Positions 1-12,539 of a DNA stretch of 54,959 nucleotides are shown one piece after another. The notes beneath the pieces are model-generated. The model did not search any database, was not told the DNA's origin, and saw nothing but the letters and a program-made list of their open reading frames with translations. Location of the stretch: assembly GCA_013423325.1 (NCBI GenBank), contig BLJB01000370.1:1-54959 (forward strand). Direction: 5' to 3'. The DNA comes from Usnea hakonensis (lineage: Eukaryota; Ascomycota; Lecanoromycetes; Lecanorales; Parmeliaceae). A program made the position numbers and the translations under genes. The first letter of the stretch is position 1. Each line of letters starts with the position of its first letter.

Positions 1-3000
1 ATTAAAATTAGACTCTATATTAAAATCGTTAGGATTTTCTTTATATATAATCTAAATAGTATAGCTAGCGCGTTCTAGATATTATTTAAAATAGTTATCT
101 AAGACTTTAAAGACTATATAAATATATTTAAAAGATTTTTAAATATAATAATAAATATCTTTTTATTTAATTTTAAATTTTAGAATATCGCGCTCTATTT
201 TACTATCCTCGATTAATTTAATAATTTAGATATTTTAATTTTAGGCGTTAAGGGAAGAAAATAAAATCGAGAAAATTTAACTAAAAACTAGATTAGAGGC
301 TATAGATTATAAAAAGTTAGTATAAAAGATATTATAATAGAACTAATTTAGGGGGAGCTCTAATTAATAAATATAAATTCTAATATTTTTAATAATAGGG
401 AAAGGCCCCTTAAATTTCTCTAAAAGCTTTTTAGAGATATACTAGAACTATAGATTTCTAGTATCTAGCTATACTAAATTATAGGCTTAATATTTAGGCG
501 TAGATTATTAATTTTAGTTAGCGAATTCTTTTTAGGAGGCCTAAATAAGTATTATTTAGATATTTATAATTTTATTAATATAGTCTATTTATAAGGTAAA
601 GCTATTAGTATATAACTAGTCTTTAAGTTATTAATAATTTATAATATAATCTTCCTAATAGGAGCTAGGTTTAAAACCTATATAGGGGTACTAATCTAAA
701 TTTATAAAGAATAGGGTAAACTAGGTAGCTTCTAAAAGATAGTTATTAGTAGTAAATTTAGTTAAAGGGAGTTATTTTATCTAGTTATCTTAAAGAAAAT
801 TTATAAAGACCTTTAGATACTATTCTAATATTATATTAACTCGCTTAATTTAGCCGTTTATTTCTAGATAAAAGGTAATAAAGAGGTTAGTCTTAATTTT
901 ATAATAAGTATATAGTTTATACTAAAAATAGCTCTCGAATTATATACTCTAATTAATAATAAAATTATAAGGAAGTCTATAGTTCTTCTAGATATAAAGA
1001 TAGAAGGTATAGACTATATCTTTAACTATAATTCTATTTATAGAAATATATTTTACTATTTTTATTAACCGGTTTATAATTATAAGGATATTAACGTATT
1101 TCTAGCTATAATAGTCGATATTTAGAAATAACCCGATAATAAAATCTATTAAAATATAGGTCTATTATTTTTATAATATAAATAGAGGCCTTAAAAGTTC
1201 TAGATACTTCTTATAAAAGACTTTAGTATAGGTATAATTATAATAATTAATAATAAATTATTTTATAAAGTTAGAAATTCCTAGCTAGTAATATAAATAG
1301 ATTAAAACTTTATAAGTTTTAATATAGCCTAGATAACCCGCTATAGATATATTATAAATAAGTTTAATAAGGTATAAATATAGCTTATTATTATTAGAGA
1401 TAAAGAGTCTATCTTTAAAATAGACCTTATTATTATATAATTTATATTTTAATAGAGAAAAGCCTTTTAGCTTCTAAATATTTATCTATAAAGTATTAAT
1501 TATAGTTTAGACTTACTCGCTACTTATATAGACTAACTAAATAGTATCTTCTAAATCTAGTTTAGGTTCCGGGTTAAATTAAGGCTTATCTAGCTCTAAT
1601 TTAAGGGTTAGAGTAGTAGAATATAAGGCTCTTCTATTTTAGATAGAAGCTAGAAGAGCTACTTAAATAGCGGGGATATCCTTTTTTTAGGCTCGGATTT
1701 AGATATTAAGATTTTTAGGCTTAAAAATTATTTACTATTAAAGACTAAAATCTTTTTAAGATTTAGTTTAGCGAGTTAAGATATCTATACGTCTATTTAA
1801 AATATTTAAATAATAGATAATTTTAAAGTTAAATCTAGAAAGGAACTCGGATTAATAGACTTAATAGTAACTAAAGAGCTTAATAGATATAAAGTATTCT
1901 AGGTTTTTATAATTAAATATTATAAATATAGGTTTCTAGATATTTTCGAGTTTAGGGTATTAAAGTTTAAAAGTCTAAATAATAGCTAGAAGCTCTTTAT
2001 TATATATTTTATAATTATATTTTATAGAGGATATTTTAGTTAAGAAGTATATAATAGGCCTAAAGACCCCTTAGGGGTTATACTAGAATATTATTTCTAT
2101 TATTACTTTATTAGAAGTATTAATTTTAATAATAATCTACTTTTCTAAATTAAAGTATTATAGGATTAAGGCTATAATAAAGATAAATTTTAGAGTATTA
2201 AAAACTTTCTAATAATTAAAATTCTATTAGAACTTAACCTCCTTTTTAGTAAGCTTAGTAAGTAATTTAGCGAGTAGTAAGAATCCTTTAATAAATTATT
2301 AATAGAAGTTCGCGAAGTCTAAAAAGACTTAAATATTCTTAATATAGATTAGGGTTAGCTATTTAGTAATTACTAAGAGTTTATCTAGATCTATTTAAAT
2401 ACTATAAATAGTAATTATTAGGCCTAAATAATATATCTCGTTTACGCTAAAAGTATATTTATTAATATTAATTTAAAGGCCTATCTCGCGGAGCCTAATA
2501 AGTATAAGTTTTATATACTAGATATACTCGGCCTTAAAATTATTATAAATTAGAATATTATTAATATATATAGTATAGAAATTATTTAGATACTTATATA
2601 AAAGATTATTTATATATTTCTAGAATATAGATAGAGCCCTATAGAGCTCGAAGTTTATAATAAGAGATTTATAAAATTTATAATAAATATAGAAGATAGT
2701 TTTTTACTCCTCTTTAAAAATTATTCTAATTTTATTAAATATAGCGATAATATCTAGCTTAGTAAAGTACTTAGTATAATAAATTCTAGCTAAGGTCTTT
2801 TAGATTAAAGAAATTAGGTACTAATTCTTAATTATAATAATATTAAGTATCTAATAATCTATATAAAGGTATAGCTTACCCTCTAGCTTATAGATAAAAA
2901 GAATTAGTAATATAGCTAAAAACTTACTTAGATAAATAAAGCCCTTTATAAGATTATTATTTAAAAATTTTTTAAGTATTTTTAATTTATCTATAGATAT

Positions 3001-5523
3001 ATTATAGAGAGGGCTAAATAGGGGTATCTTATCTAGTTCTAGTTCGATTTTATAATTAATTTTACGATATAGGGGAAGCTTATTAGTTTTTACTTAAAAG
3101 AAGATATTTAGAAAATTATAGTATTCTTTAAAAAATATAAAGTTTAGATTAATATAGATTTTAGATTTTAAAACCTTTTTAATATCCCTTATAGTAGTTA
3201 TAAAAACTTTAACCTCTAGCTTCTTAATTAGAAGCGTAAAGGGTATAGCCCTAATTAGATAGATTAATAAGAGTTTAGATTTAGAACTTAAAGGTAGCTA
3301 AAAGAGCTTAGTAATTTATAAAGTAGCTATAATAGAGTTTATATAGAGTCTAGTCTATTATTATTAATCGCTAAAATAGCGGGTTAAAGTATAAGTTAGT
3401 AGAGACTTAATTTCTAGGGGGATAAATATTAGAATTCTAAAGATTAGAAGCGAAATAAAAGGACTTTTAGTAGACTCTAAAATTACTTCTCTAAAAAAAA
3501 GTATATTTCTATCTATTCTAAAATAAAGATTAATCTTATATTTTTCTATCTATAAAAGGCTAATAATAATATTTTAGCTCGAAAAGTCTATAATATAGAA
3601 GATTATAGAGATCGGTTTATAATTTAGAATAAAAAAATTATAATAAATAATATAGATAATAGGGCTAGAAGTAATAGACTTTCTATTAAATTTATCTAAA
3701 TCTCTAAAGGTTATAAAGGGGGTTAAGGGTATTTTATTAATTTATATATAAATTATATTAATAAAACTCTTAGAGGAAGCTCTAGTATTAAGTAGTATTT
3801 TAGTTATATAATTTATTTTATTTAATTCTATCTTATATCCTAATATAAGATAATTATTAGAATAAGGTTTAGGAATTAAAACTTTTAAGATACTAGAATT
3901 TAATCTTAAAAGAGATTATTTAATAATTAATTATCCCTATATATAATAGTATATAGAGATTATACTTTTCCTGACTTATTCCCTTCTAAAGTTATTAGCG
4001 CGATAGGCGTAATTATAACTAAATAAATATTAATATAATTTAATAATTTTTTATTATAATTAGTAGCGTAGTACTCTAGCTCCCTATAGTATAGATAGAG
4101 CTAGTTATTGCGGCGGCATTATTTCTCTTCTACTATAAAGGGTTCTTAGGGCTTAGAATCTATCTTTAATAGATCTATAGCTATATTTTTATTATTAGTA
4201 GATATATATATATATCCTTTAGGGATATAGATATATACTACTAGTATAAATATAGAGTTAATAATAAATTAGATTATCTTAGAGCTTAATTTATCGAAAC
4301 GCTCTCTATATTATTAATCCTAAATATCCCTATATTAGTATTTATCGATTAGTTTATTAAAGCTAAGCTTAGAGACTCTTATATCTACTAGATAGTTAGA
4401 GAGCTCTTAATATAAGTTATTTTAGAGATAGAATTTCTAGATCTTTTTATTAAATCTAATATTACTAATCTTAAAGAGGAATAAGAATAAATATTCTAAA
4501 AATAATTTATTTATCTATTATAGTTTTAGAATATATTATTATATAGTATTCTTAATATTTAAGTCCTTAAAATTTAGATATAAGGCCGTAATAAATTCCT
4601 TAATATTCTTAATATAGGTTATATTATTTTTATTTATTTTTAGATATATCTAGTTTCCGGCCTTCCCCTTAAAATATCTATAGATATATTAGATCTTAGA
4701 TATTTTAATTAAATACTAGTTCGTATTATCTTTTAACTTAAAATTAAGTTTTATAAACTATTATTCTAGAGTAGCCTAATCCCCTAAGTAAAGAGGTAGA
4801 TTAGGACTCTTTATAAAGCGCTTAGAAAGTAGTACTTTAGAATTAGTCTATAAGGGGCCTAAATTAAGGGCGTAAATAAATTATTAGTTAAAATCTATAA
4901 TTTACCTCTAATAGCTAATAGTAGAAGTATTAGACTCTTACTAATACTTCTCTAACTAGATAGTAGTATCGATTTCTAATTAGTTATATTTATTTTATAA
5001 GTCTATAATCTCTATATTACTACTAGTAAAGGCTATTTCAAATATCTTTTATATTTAATCTAAGTCTTTAGTAACTACTTTTAGTAGGGTATCCTTATTA
5101 TTAAGCCCTACTAAGATTATTTTAATCTAGTCGTAAAAAATTAATTAGTCATCTAATAAAATAGTATTATTAGGCTTAGTTAAGCTAAAGAATTAAGAAA
5201 GGGATCTAGATATAATAATAAAAAATAATAATAATATTATAATTAAAAAGTATTTATAATATTAAGGTTTAAATAAAGACTTATAAATATAAAGATTTAA
5301 TATTAATAATTTATCTCTAACTATAAATAGAGGCTAGTTATATAAGACGAATACGAAAAGGAAAGAAAGAGAAAGAGAGTTTACTTAAAAAATTTACCCT
5401 TTAAATACCTATACCCCATACGCTAGTAATCGATATATATATTTAGAATAAGTAAATATAGATTTGAATATTATATGCGGATTTGAATATTATATACTAT
5501 ATATGTGTTGAGAAACCGTGACA
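1..5523 (-). mobile_element. RIP-destroyed Ty3/Gypsy element, truncated by window edge
   Basis: Minus-strand translation shows pol domains in Gypsy order from high to low coordinates. A reverse transcriptase lies at about 2330-3100, with the YxDDIL-type active site near 2546-2567 (Asp codons now read Asn). RNase H remnants lie at about 1970-2150. An integrase core lies at about 900-1170, with a recognisable start motif (D-F-I-x-G) and the following V-x-I-L-x-I-I-x-R-L segment. The 5' end on this strand is probably the LTR terminus at 5506-5523, which reads TGTCACGGTTTCTCAACA. The 3' LTR lies outside the window. Every domain is full of stops. Gag should lie in 3900-5000 but I could not confirm it. 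Confidence 0.8.
5200..5523 (-). repeat. Probable 5' LTR of the first Gypsy element
   Basis: On the minus strand the sequence begins TGTCACGGTTTCTCAACA at 5523, a TG-initiated LTR terminus. It is followed about 100 nt in by a TATA-like TATTTAAAGG and then a CT-rich stretch (about 5345-5385), consistent with a U3-R arrangement. The inner end is not resolved; 5200 is a guess. Unlike the rest of the island the outer end keeps several TG and CA dinucleotides. A direct duplication of GATTTGAATATTATAT lies at 5461-5496. Confidence 0.55.
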
Positions 5524-5765
5524 TTTTTAGACAAAATAATCGATTCTAATATTTATTAGATTTTAAAGTTAATAGGTCGAAAAAACCCTAATATGGTTAG
5601 CGCGAAATCCGGGTAGTTAAGGTGAAATTTAAAAGTAGGGTAATTAGGGTAATTAATATAGTACCTATAAAATCGTCGATTTTCTAAAAATGGCTAAGTT
5701 ATACTACGGTACTCGATCCCGCCTAGGTTTACTATATAAAAATTCTATATTTTGTAAAAAAGCGG
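5524..5765. other. Short less-RIPed spacer between two elements
   Basis: This stretch keeps TG and CA dinucleotides (for example near 5596, 5630, 5690 and 5750) and so contrasts with both flanks. It carries no ORF and no recognisable domain. It may be original single-copy DNA between two insertions, which RIP would spare, or the end of another element. Confidence 0.5.
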
Positions 5766-6899
5766 TATTTTGAAAATTTTTTATATAATATAGTAAGTAT
5801 ATACTAAATTTTAACTAAAATAAGATTAGAGGATATATATAGAGATAATATTCTAATTAATAAATATTCTTCTAGTTATATATATACTTCTATAAGGCCC
5901 GGTTTAGGCTAAACTATAAATATAGTTAATTACTCTAGTAAGGGTAGATATAATCGGGGAGGTTAAAGCCTAGGGATACTAAGGGTTAAAGAATATATAT
6001 AACTAAACCCTAGCGGCTATATAGGCGCTCGCTTCTATAGGCGATAGAATTAATTAGTACTAATCTAGAGGGGTTAGCCGCTATAGTTAGCGCTTTCTTA
6101 GGGGTACGAGTAGCTATAGTAATAGTTTTTTTACGACCTTAATTATTTATATTAGCTAAGGTATAGGTAGTCTAATCTAGATTTCCTAATATTCCGAGAT
6201 ACCTTTTAAAGAAATCTTTAGCTATATTAGTAATATTATTAAACTCTCTAGTATCTATATAGTACTATATATTATTATTATCTATATCTAACTACTTAAC
6301 TCGATATTATAGGCGGCTATAATATATATAAAAATCTAGTAAATTATCTATTTTATACTCTAATAGATCGTTAAGTATAATTAGATTAGATAGGGGGATA
6401 ACTTAACCGGGAAAAAGATTATTCGGATAGAGAGTAAATAGTAAAGAGTAAAAAGTTATATCTAAATAGCTTATATTCTTAGGGAGGTCGAGGCGGTATA
6501 ATATATTAATCTAAGTAAGGATCTTAAATAGGCTTAATTATTTAAGATTAAGATCCTTATAAGGGCGTATAGTCTTAATATTCTTAATTAATAATATAAT
6601 AAGATCGCCCTTCTTAAATAGAGACTCCTAGTAATATTTATTAGTTTAGAGTTCTATTTTAGCTTAGCTAATAGTAATTATTAACTAGCCGAAATTAGTA
6701 ATTTCTTCTATTCTAATAGTAATATCCTTAATAGTTTTAGCCTATAGACGCTCGCGAGTAGATTTATAATTTATTATATTAGATAAGAAACTTATCTAGG
6801 GGTAAAAGTCTTTATTTATATAAAATAGTATTATATTAGTAGCTATACTAAGATTACTATTATTACTAAATTTAACTATTAGAATCTATTTAGTCTAGT

Positions 6900-9350
6900 T
6901 ATCCTATATATAATTATAGTATATATATAGGCCTTTTTTAATCTCTTAATTAGCTCTTTTAGACTAATTATTAATCTTAGAGTAGTAGGCCGTTAATAGG
7001 CTAGATTAGATTCCTAAATACTTATATATAGCTTTCTAAACGGTAAATATAAACTAGGGTCTATAATTAGAAATAATTAATAGTAGGAGTCTATATAAGT
7101 AGAAGATATTCTATATTAGTATCTAAATCGTTTTCTTAGCGGAGGTACTATTATTACCTAAATAGTAAGAAATATAGTATCGTTCCTTAATAAGATAGTC
7201 GACTAGTATATAAATAGTATTAAAGCCCTCTAATAAAGAAAGCTCTATAATAAAATCTATTATTATATCTTACTATTTCTTTTATAGGATTAGTAAGGGT
7301 TAGAGAAGACCGTACTTCTTTTAATATATTACTTTATTATAATAGTAGTACGCGTAGTTCCGTATAAACTACTTAATTACTATAATATAACTAGGCTAGT
7401 AATAATATTATCGGAGTAATTTAACTATATATTATTATCCCGGATAGTTAATTAAATATTAATTATAGATTTTCTTAAAAAGATCTATCTATAATCCTTC
7501 TAGTACCTAGAGAAAGCCGGTTTTATAGAGGACTCTATCGACTATTTAATAATCCTTTAAGTTAATTTTATATAAAATTAACTTATTCGTAGCTATAGTA
7601 TTATAATACTCTATATAAATAGAGTCTATCTTATTTACTATTATAATCTTCTCGAATATAGAGTCTCCCTTAAAGACGTAACTAATATTAATACGATTAG
7701 GCGTTAATAGGACTTATTACTATTATTCGAGTTATAGATTAATCTTATTAGTCGGTATTAAGCTAGGTATATATATTAAGGTATTAACTTTTTTATTATA
7801 TTTATCGGATTAGAAGACGACCTAAAAGTTAAACTTAAATAAGATATTAAGATATCGTACCTAATAACGACTTAGATCTTTTATAGTTATAAAGGTTATT
7901 AAGGCTTAATAATCTATAAAGATCTAAATAGGGAGCTTAGTAAATTCTAATTTAGAACGCTATTATTTAAAATATTTTATAATAGTAAGGAGCTCCTTAT
8001 TATAAATATAATAATTATACTTAGTAGTAATTATACTCTTACTATAATATATAATTAGGTATAAGATACTATCGTTATTAAATTAAGATAATATATCTCT
8101 AGTAACGAAGTTAGAAGTATTAATCTCTAGGATCGCTTATTTTTACGGGTCGAAATATTATAATACTAGGGCGGAGGTTACTACGGCTTTTAGTATCTTA
8201 AATATCTATATATAAGCTTCTAACTATATAAAGGGTTTATCTTTATATATAAGGTTAATAAGTAGCTTTACGATCTTTAAGAAGTTATATATAAAATAGT
8301 AATAGAAATTAATAAAGTTTATAAAAGCTTAACTTTTTTTAAGGTTAATAGATTATTTTTAATTAATTATAGTTTAAATCTTTAAGAAGTCTATTTAGAG
8401 TCCTTACCCTAAAATAATAATATCGAGAAATATAGTCTTTATAATATCGAATTTATATTTCTTAATATTAATCTAAAGGCTAGTATTATAAAGTTTTTTT
8501 AAAACTTTAGCGATATACTCGCGATATTCCTTTTTAGTCTTACTATAAATTAAAATATTATTTAGGTACGCCTAGTAAAAGTTATTTAAAAACTTAAATA
8601 GTATATTATTAATATATTATTAGAATAAGGCGAGATTATTAGTTAGACTAAATAGGAGTATACGGTACTTATAGATATTAAGGGTTATTATAAATATTAT
8701 TAGGTCCTCGCTATCGGGAGATATATAGAGCTTATTAAATATCGAGATAATATTAAACTTTATTAGGTATTTATAGCCTTAGAGCTTTTTAATAACTTCT
8801 TTAATTAGGGGTAGCGGGTAACGATTCCTTTTAGTAAACGTATTTAACTTTTAGTAATTAATATAGAATCGAAGGTTATTATTCTTTTTTAGTATAAATA
8901 GAATTAATAAAAAGTATAATATCTAGCTAAAAGTAATAAAGCCTTTAGAGAGGTTTTCTTTAAGGTACTCTTTCGTTTTCTAAAGCTTAAATATTAATAT
9001 AGGATAGAGATAACTTTTTAGTAGCTTATTATTTAATAGAAATTTAATCTTATAATTAGCTAAATAATAAGGAGGTAGCTTATTAGCCTTAATATAATTA
9101 AAAATATTAGCGAACTTATAGTATTCTTTAGATAGTTAGCGTAGGATATCTTCTTATATAATATTAATTAAATTAATATAGAGAGCTTTTATTTAGGAGT
9201 TAGCTTTATAGCTTAATTCCCTATTAATATTATATATTAATATAGTAAAGGTTTAAATATTATAATTATATATAAAAATATTATATATTATAGTTTTAAT
9301 ATAAAGAAAGTTAGTTATAGAATTATCTTTATTAGGGCGTAATAGTAATT
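6900..9350 (-). mobile_element. Second RIP-destroyed Ty3/Gypsy element (pol region)
   Basis: Reading the minus strand downwards in coordinate, a reverse transcriptase occupies about 8280-8900. Its active-site motif (Y-L-D-D-I-L-I-Y-S type, Asp to Asn) lies at about 8546-8566, followed by the usual K-T-K-K-E-x-R-E-Y segment. RNase H follows at about 8040-8165. The integrase zinc-finger and first catalytic region (D-F-I-x-E-L-x-L) lie at about 7200-7440. His and Cys of the zinc finger read Tyr throughout. The order and spacing fit a standard PR-RT-RH-IN polyprotein. The element probably extends to about 5800 on the left and beyond 11,000 on the right, but gag and LTRs could not be confirmed. 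Confidence 0.8.
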
Positions 9351-11847
9351 TAGGGGCTTTTATAAAAAGCTTTAGTATTAACCCTCGAGAAGACTTCTTA
9401 TAGGGGGGCGTTAGTAGAGGTAATATCTAGGATCTAATATTATAAATTAAGATACTAGAGGGAAAGTTAATAATATTATTTACTATATTAAGGATTACTT
9501 TATACTTATTTATCTATAGCTTATTAAGAATAGTATCTTACTTATAATCTATAATAAGTAGGGGGAATAGATATTCGTAATAGCCTCTAAGATTAAAGAT
9601 AGGCGTAATTATATAAATAATAGACTTATTCTAAATAATTCTATTATATCCGCGAACTAGCTTAAATTTAGAAAGAGGGAGAGAGGCTATTTTTAATTAA
9701 TTAATTATATCCTCCGCGACCTTAGTATTAATAATACTATAAGTATTATAACTAGTATTAGTAAATAGACTTAACGCGAAAAGTACTTTTTAGGATTCTA
9801 ATATTTCTATAATAACGAACTCTTCTTTAGAAAAGAGTTTAGGCTTAGTATAAGCTAAATTTTTTATAGTTATTATACTTAAGATAATTACCTTCTATTC
9901 TATCGCGTCTATAAGGGAGGTAACTAGTTTTCTAAATTATTAGAAGATAGGTCCTCTTCGGGTTCTTTAATATTAACGTTATAGATCTTATTTATTTTAA
10001 CGGGCTAGGCGGGTTAGAACTTAATAAATACTAGAGCTTTTAATATAGTAGGTAGCTTATTACTATTATAGAAAGTAATAAGATATTCTAGTAAACTATA
10101 TATCTAATAATTTAGAGAGGCCTTTTTTCTATTACTAATATTTTTATTACTAGTAATAATAACTATAGGAGTATAGATAGTAGCGAAACTATACTATTTA
10201 TAATTTATCTTTTAAGGCCTATCTTATTTAGGCTCTTTAGTATCGGAGGTCGTATATATAGTATAATAGATATTATCGATCTAAATAAGATAATTTTTAA
10301 TAATAGTAAGTAACTCTCTATTAATATAGAAGTATTCTAGTTATAAGTTAAGACGTTTAGGGATCTTTTTTTTAAGATCTTATAAGATTATAATCTTAGG
10401 ATATTTAAGATTTTTAATTAAAGAGTAAAATTTAATAAAAAATTTATAAAAAGGCTTATTTTCTATTACTAAAGTATTATAAGATTAACGGAGATTCTTT
10501 AAATAATCTAGATTATTAAAGATACTCTAGAGCTTTTTATAGACTTTCGTAATACTAGTAAAAAGATTAGTAGAACCGAATTTAGTATATAATTTAATAA
10601 GCTTCTAGGCTTTTCCGCCTAGGCGGCTTAATATATAATCTATCCGAATAGTAGTATCCCGGAAGTAGTTAGTATTTTAGTATAGCTTAAACTAGATTAA
10701 ATAGTACTATTTAATCTAAATTAGTAATTTATTATTAGTAAGTTAAAAAGGATCTAGAAACTTTAGGGATAGATAAGTTAGATTAAATAGAGTAATAATC
10801 TAGTTACTATTTAAATTAAGGGGAATAGTAGATTAGCTTCTATCCTCGGTAAGAGGAATAGCGGATTAGCCTCTAATTAGAGTAATAGAATATAAGTTAA
10901 ATATATAAATCTATTCCTCGAGTTATTCGATCTTAATTTAGAATAATTAATAGGCTTTATTTAAGAAGGATTCCTTAATTTATTATTAAAGGATTATAAT
11001 TTTTTCGAGTAGATAGATATTTATCTAATTAAATAACTAATATCTCTATTTAATTATAATTATATAACTCTTAAATTCCTCGAACTCGTATAGAGTATTT
11101 ATATAAGCTTAAAAATTACTATATAGAAGTTATATAATATTTAAGATATTATCGGGATTATTCTTATATATATACTTAAGATTATTAGTAGTATCTAGGT
11201 AAATAGTATCCTTATTATTAGCGTAGAATATAGAAAATATTTTATATCTATAGCTTACTATCCGCTTAGCTAGATTAGATATATTTAGATATATAGTTAT
11301 ATTATTAAGAGTATTTATAATATTATTAGTATTATTTTTTTCTTTACCGCCTTTCTTCTTCTTTTAATCTAAGACGTTTAGTAGTAGAGTATCTAATAGT
11401 AATAGAGATAGCTCTAGATAAGTCTCTATAACTAATTAATCTAAATTAGAAATATATTAATAGTCCGAATTAGAAGCCTCTAGCTATTAGTTAGAATTAG
11501 AGACTTCTAGCTATTCCTATAAAGGACGCTTTTATTATCTAATCGTATAGGTAATTTATAAGTCTATTCGTTTATTAATAGAAGGAGGTAATACTATTTA
11601 GGAAAATTCTTAAAGAGAGAAAAAAAAAAGAAAGAAGTTATAGAGTAGTTATAGGTTCTAGTAGAGTAATATATACTTATATTTAAAGAAAGTAAAGCGT
11701 CTTATAACCTATTTATCCTTATATTTATAGATCGTAAATATAAACTTCTTTATTATTTAGTATTAAAAAAGTTCTTTATTATCTTATAACCCTTTATTAC
11801 GGACCGGGTATTAAGAGAAGGTAAATATTTTAAGGGGTTTAGTATAC

Positions 11848-12063
11848 TAGTTCTTTTAATTATACTCGCTAGTAAAGGAGACCTACCTAGTTCTTTTAAC
11901 TATACTCGCTAGCTATAAGCTCGGTAGTATCTAGTTCTTTTAACTACGCTCGCTAGCTATAAGCTTAGTAGTATCTAGTTCTTTTAACTACGCTTACTAG
12001 CTATAAGCTTTATAGTATCTAGTTCTTTTAACTACGCTCGCTAGCTATAAGTTATAGACCTAG
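11848..12063. repeat. 44-bp tandem array, five copies
   Basis: Units beginning TAGTTCTTTTAACTA start at 11,848 (a 40-nt unit), 11,888, 11,932, 11,976 and 12,020, so the period is 44 nt for the last four. Copies differ mainly at C/T and G/A positions, for example CTACGCTCGC, CTATACTCGC and CTACGCTTAC. This fits independent RIP hits on repeat units. The array lies outside any recognisable pol domain and may belong to an LTR or untranslated leader. Confidence 0.85.
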
Positions 12064-12285
12064 TAGAAAACTAGAGAGAACTACCTCTAGCTACTTTTTT
12101 ATAGATAATAACTATTATCTAGTATAAGAAAATTTTTAATATAATATTATATACCTATAGAGATTTAATATAATATTAGGATTAATATAGACTTAAAGTA
12201 TAATATAGATATAATAATAAGATATTAAATCTAAGGAGAGAATATCTAAGATATAAGAAGTTCGCCTTAAGTAGAGATCCCTATA

Positions 12286-12302
12286 GGCGCTAGCCTAGCG
12301 CC
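12286..12302. repeat. Small perfect inverted repeat
   Basis: GGCGCTA and TAGCGCC flank the triplet GCC, giving a 7-bp perfect stem. It sits in a GC-richer patch of the RIPed island next to one of the few surviving TG dinucleotides (near 12,313). Function is unknown; it may mark an element end. Confidence 0.4.
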
Positions 12303-12539
12303 CGTATTAAAGGTGCGGACCGTATCCTAATAATTATAAACCTATAAAATATAGTTTTAGCGGTTAGAACCCTTCTACGATATATAGTATAGAAATATAT
12401 ACTTAGTACTCTCTAACTATTAGTAATAAGGAAAAAGTAATTACTAAATATATAATACTTATTAAATTAATAGTTATAATAATATAAGAAATATATCTAG
12501 ATATAATATATCCCTTAAGACTTAGAGAACCTTAATTTA

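Noticed and set aside
5610..5660. TAGGGTAATTAGGGTAA suggestive of telomeric repeats
   Set aside because: Not TTAGGG in register and only two units; no array.
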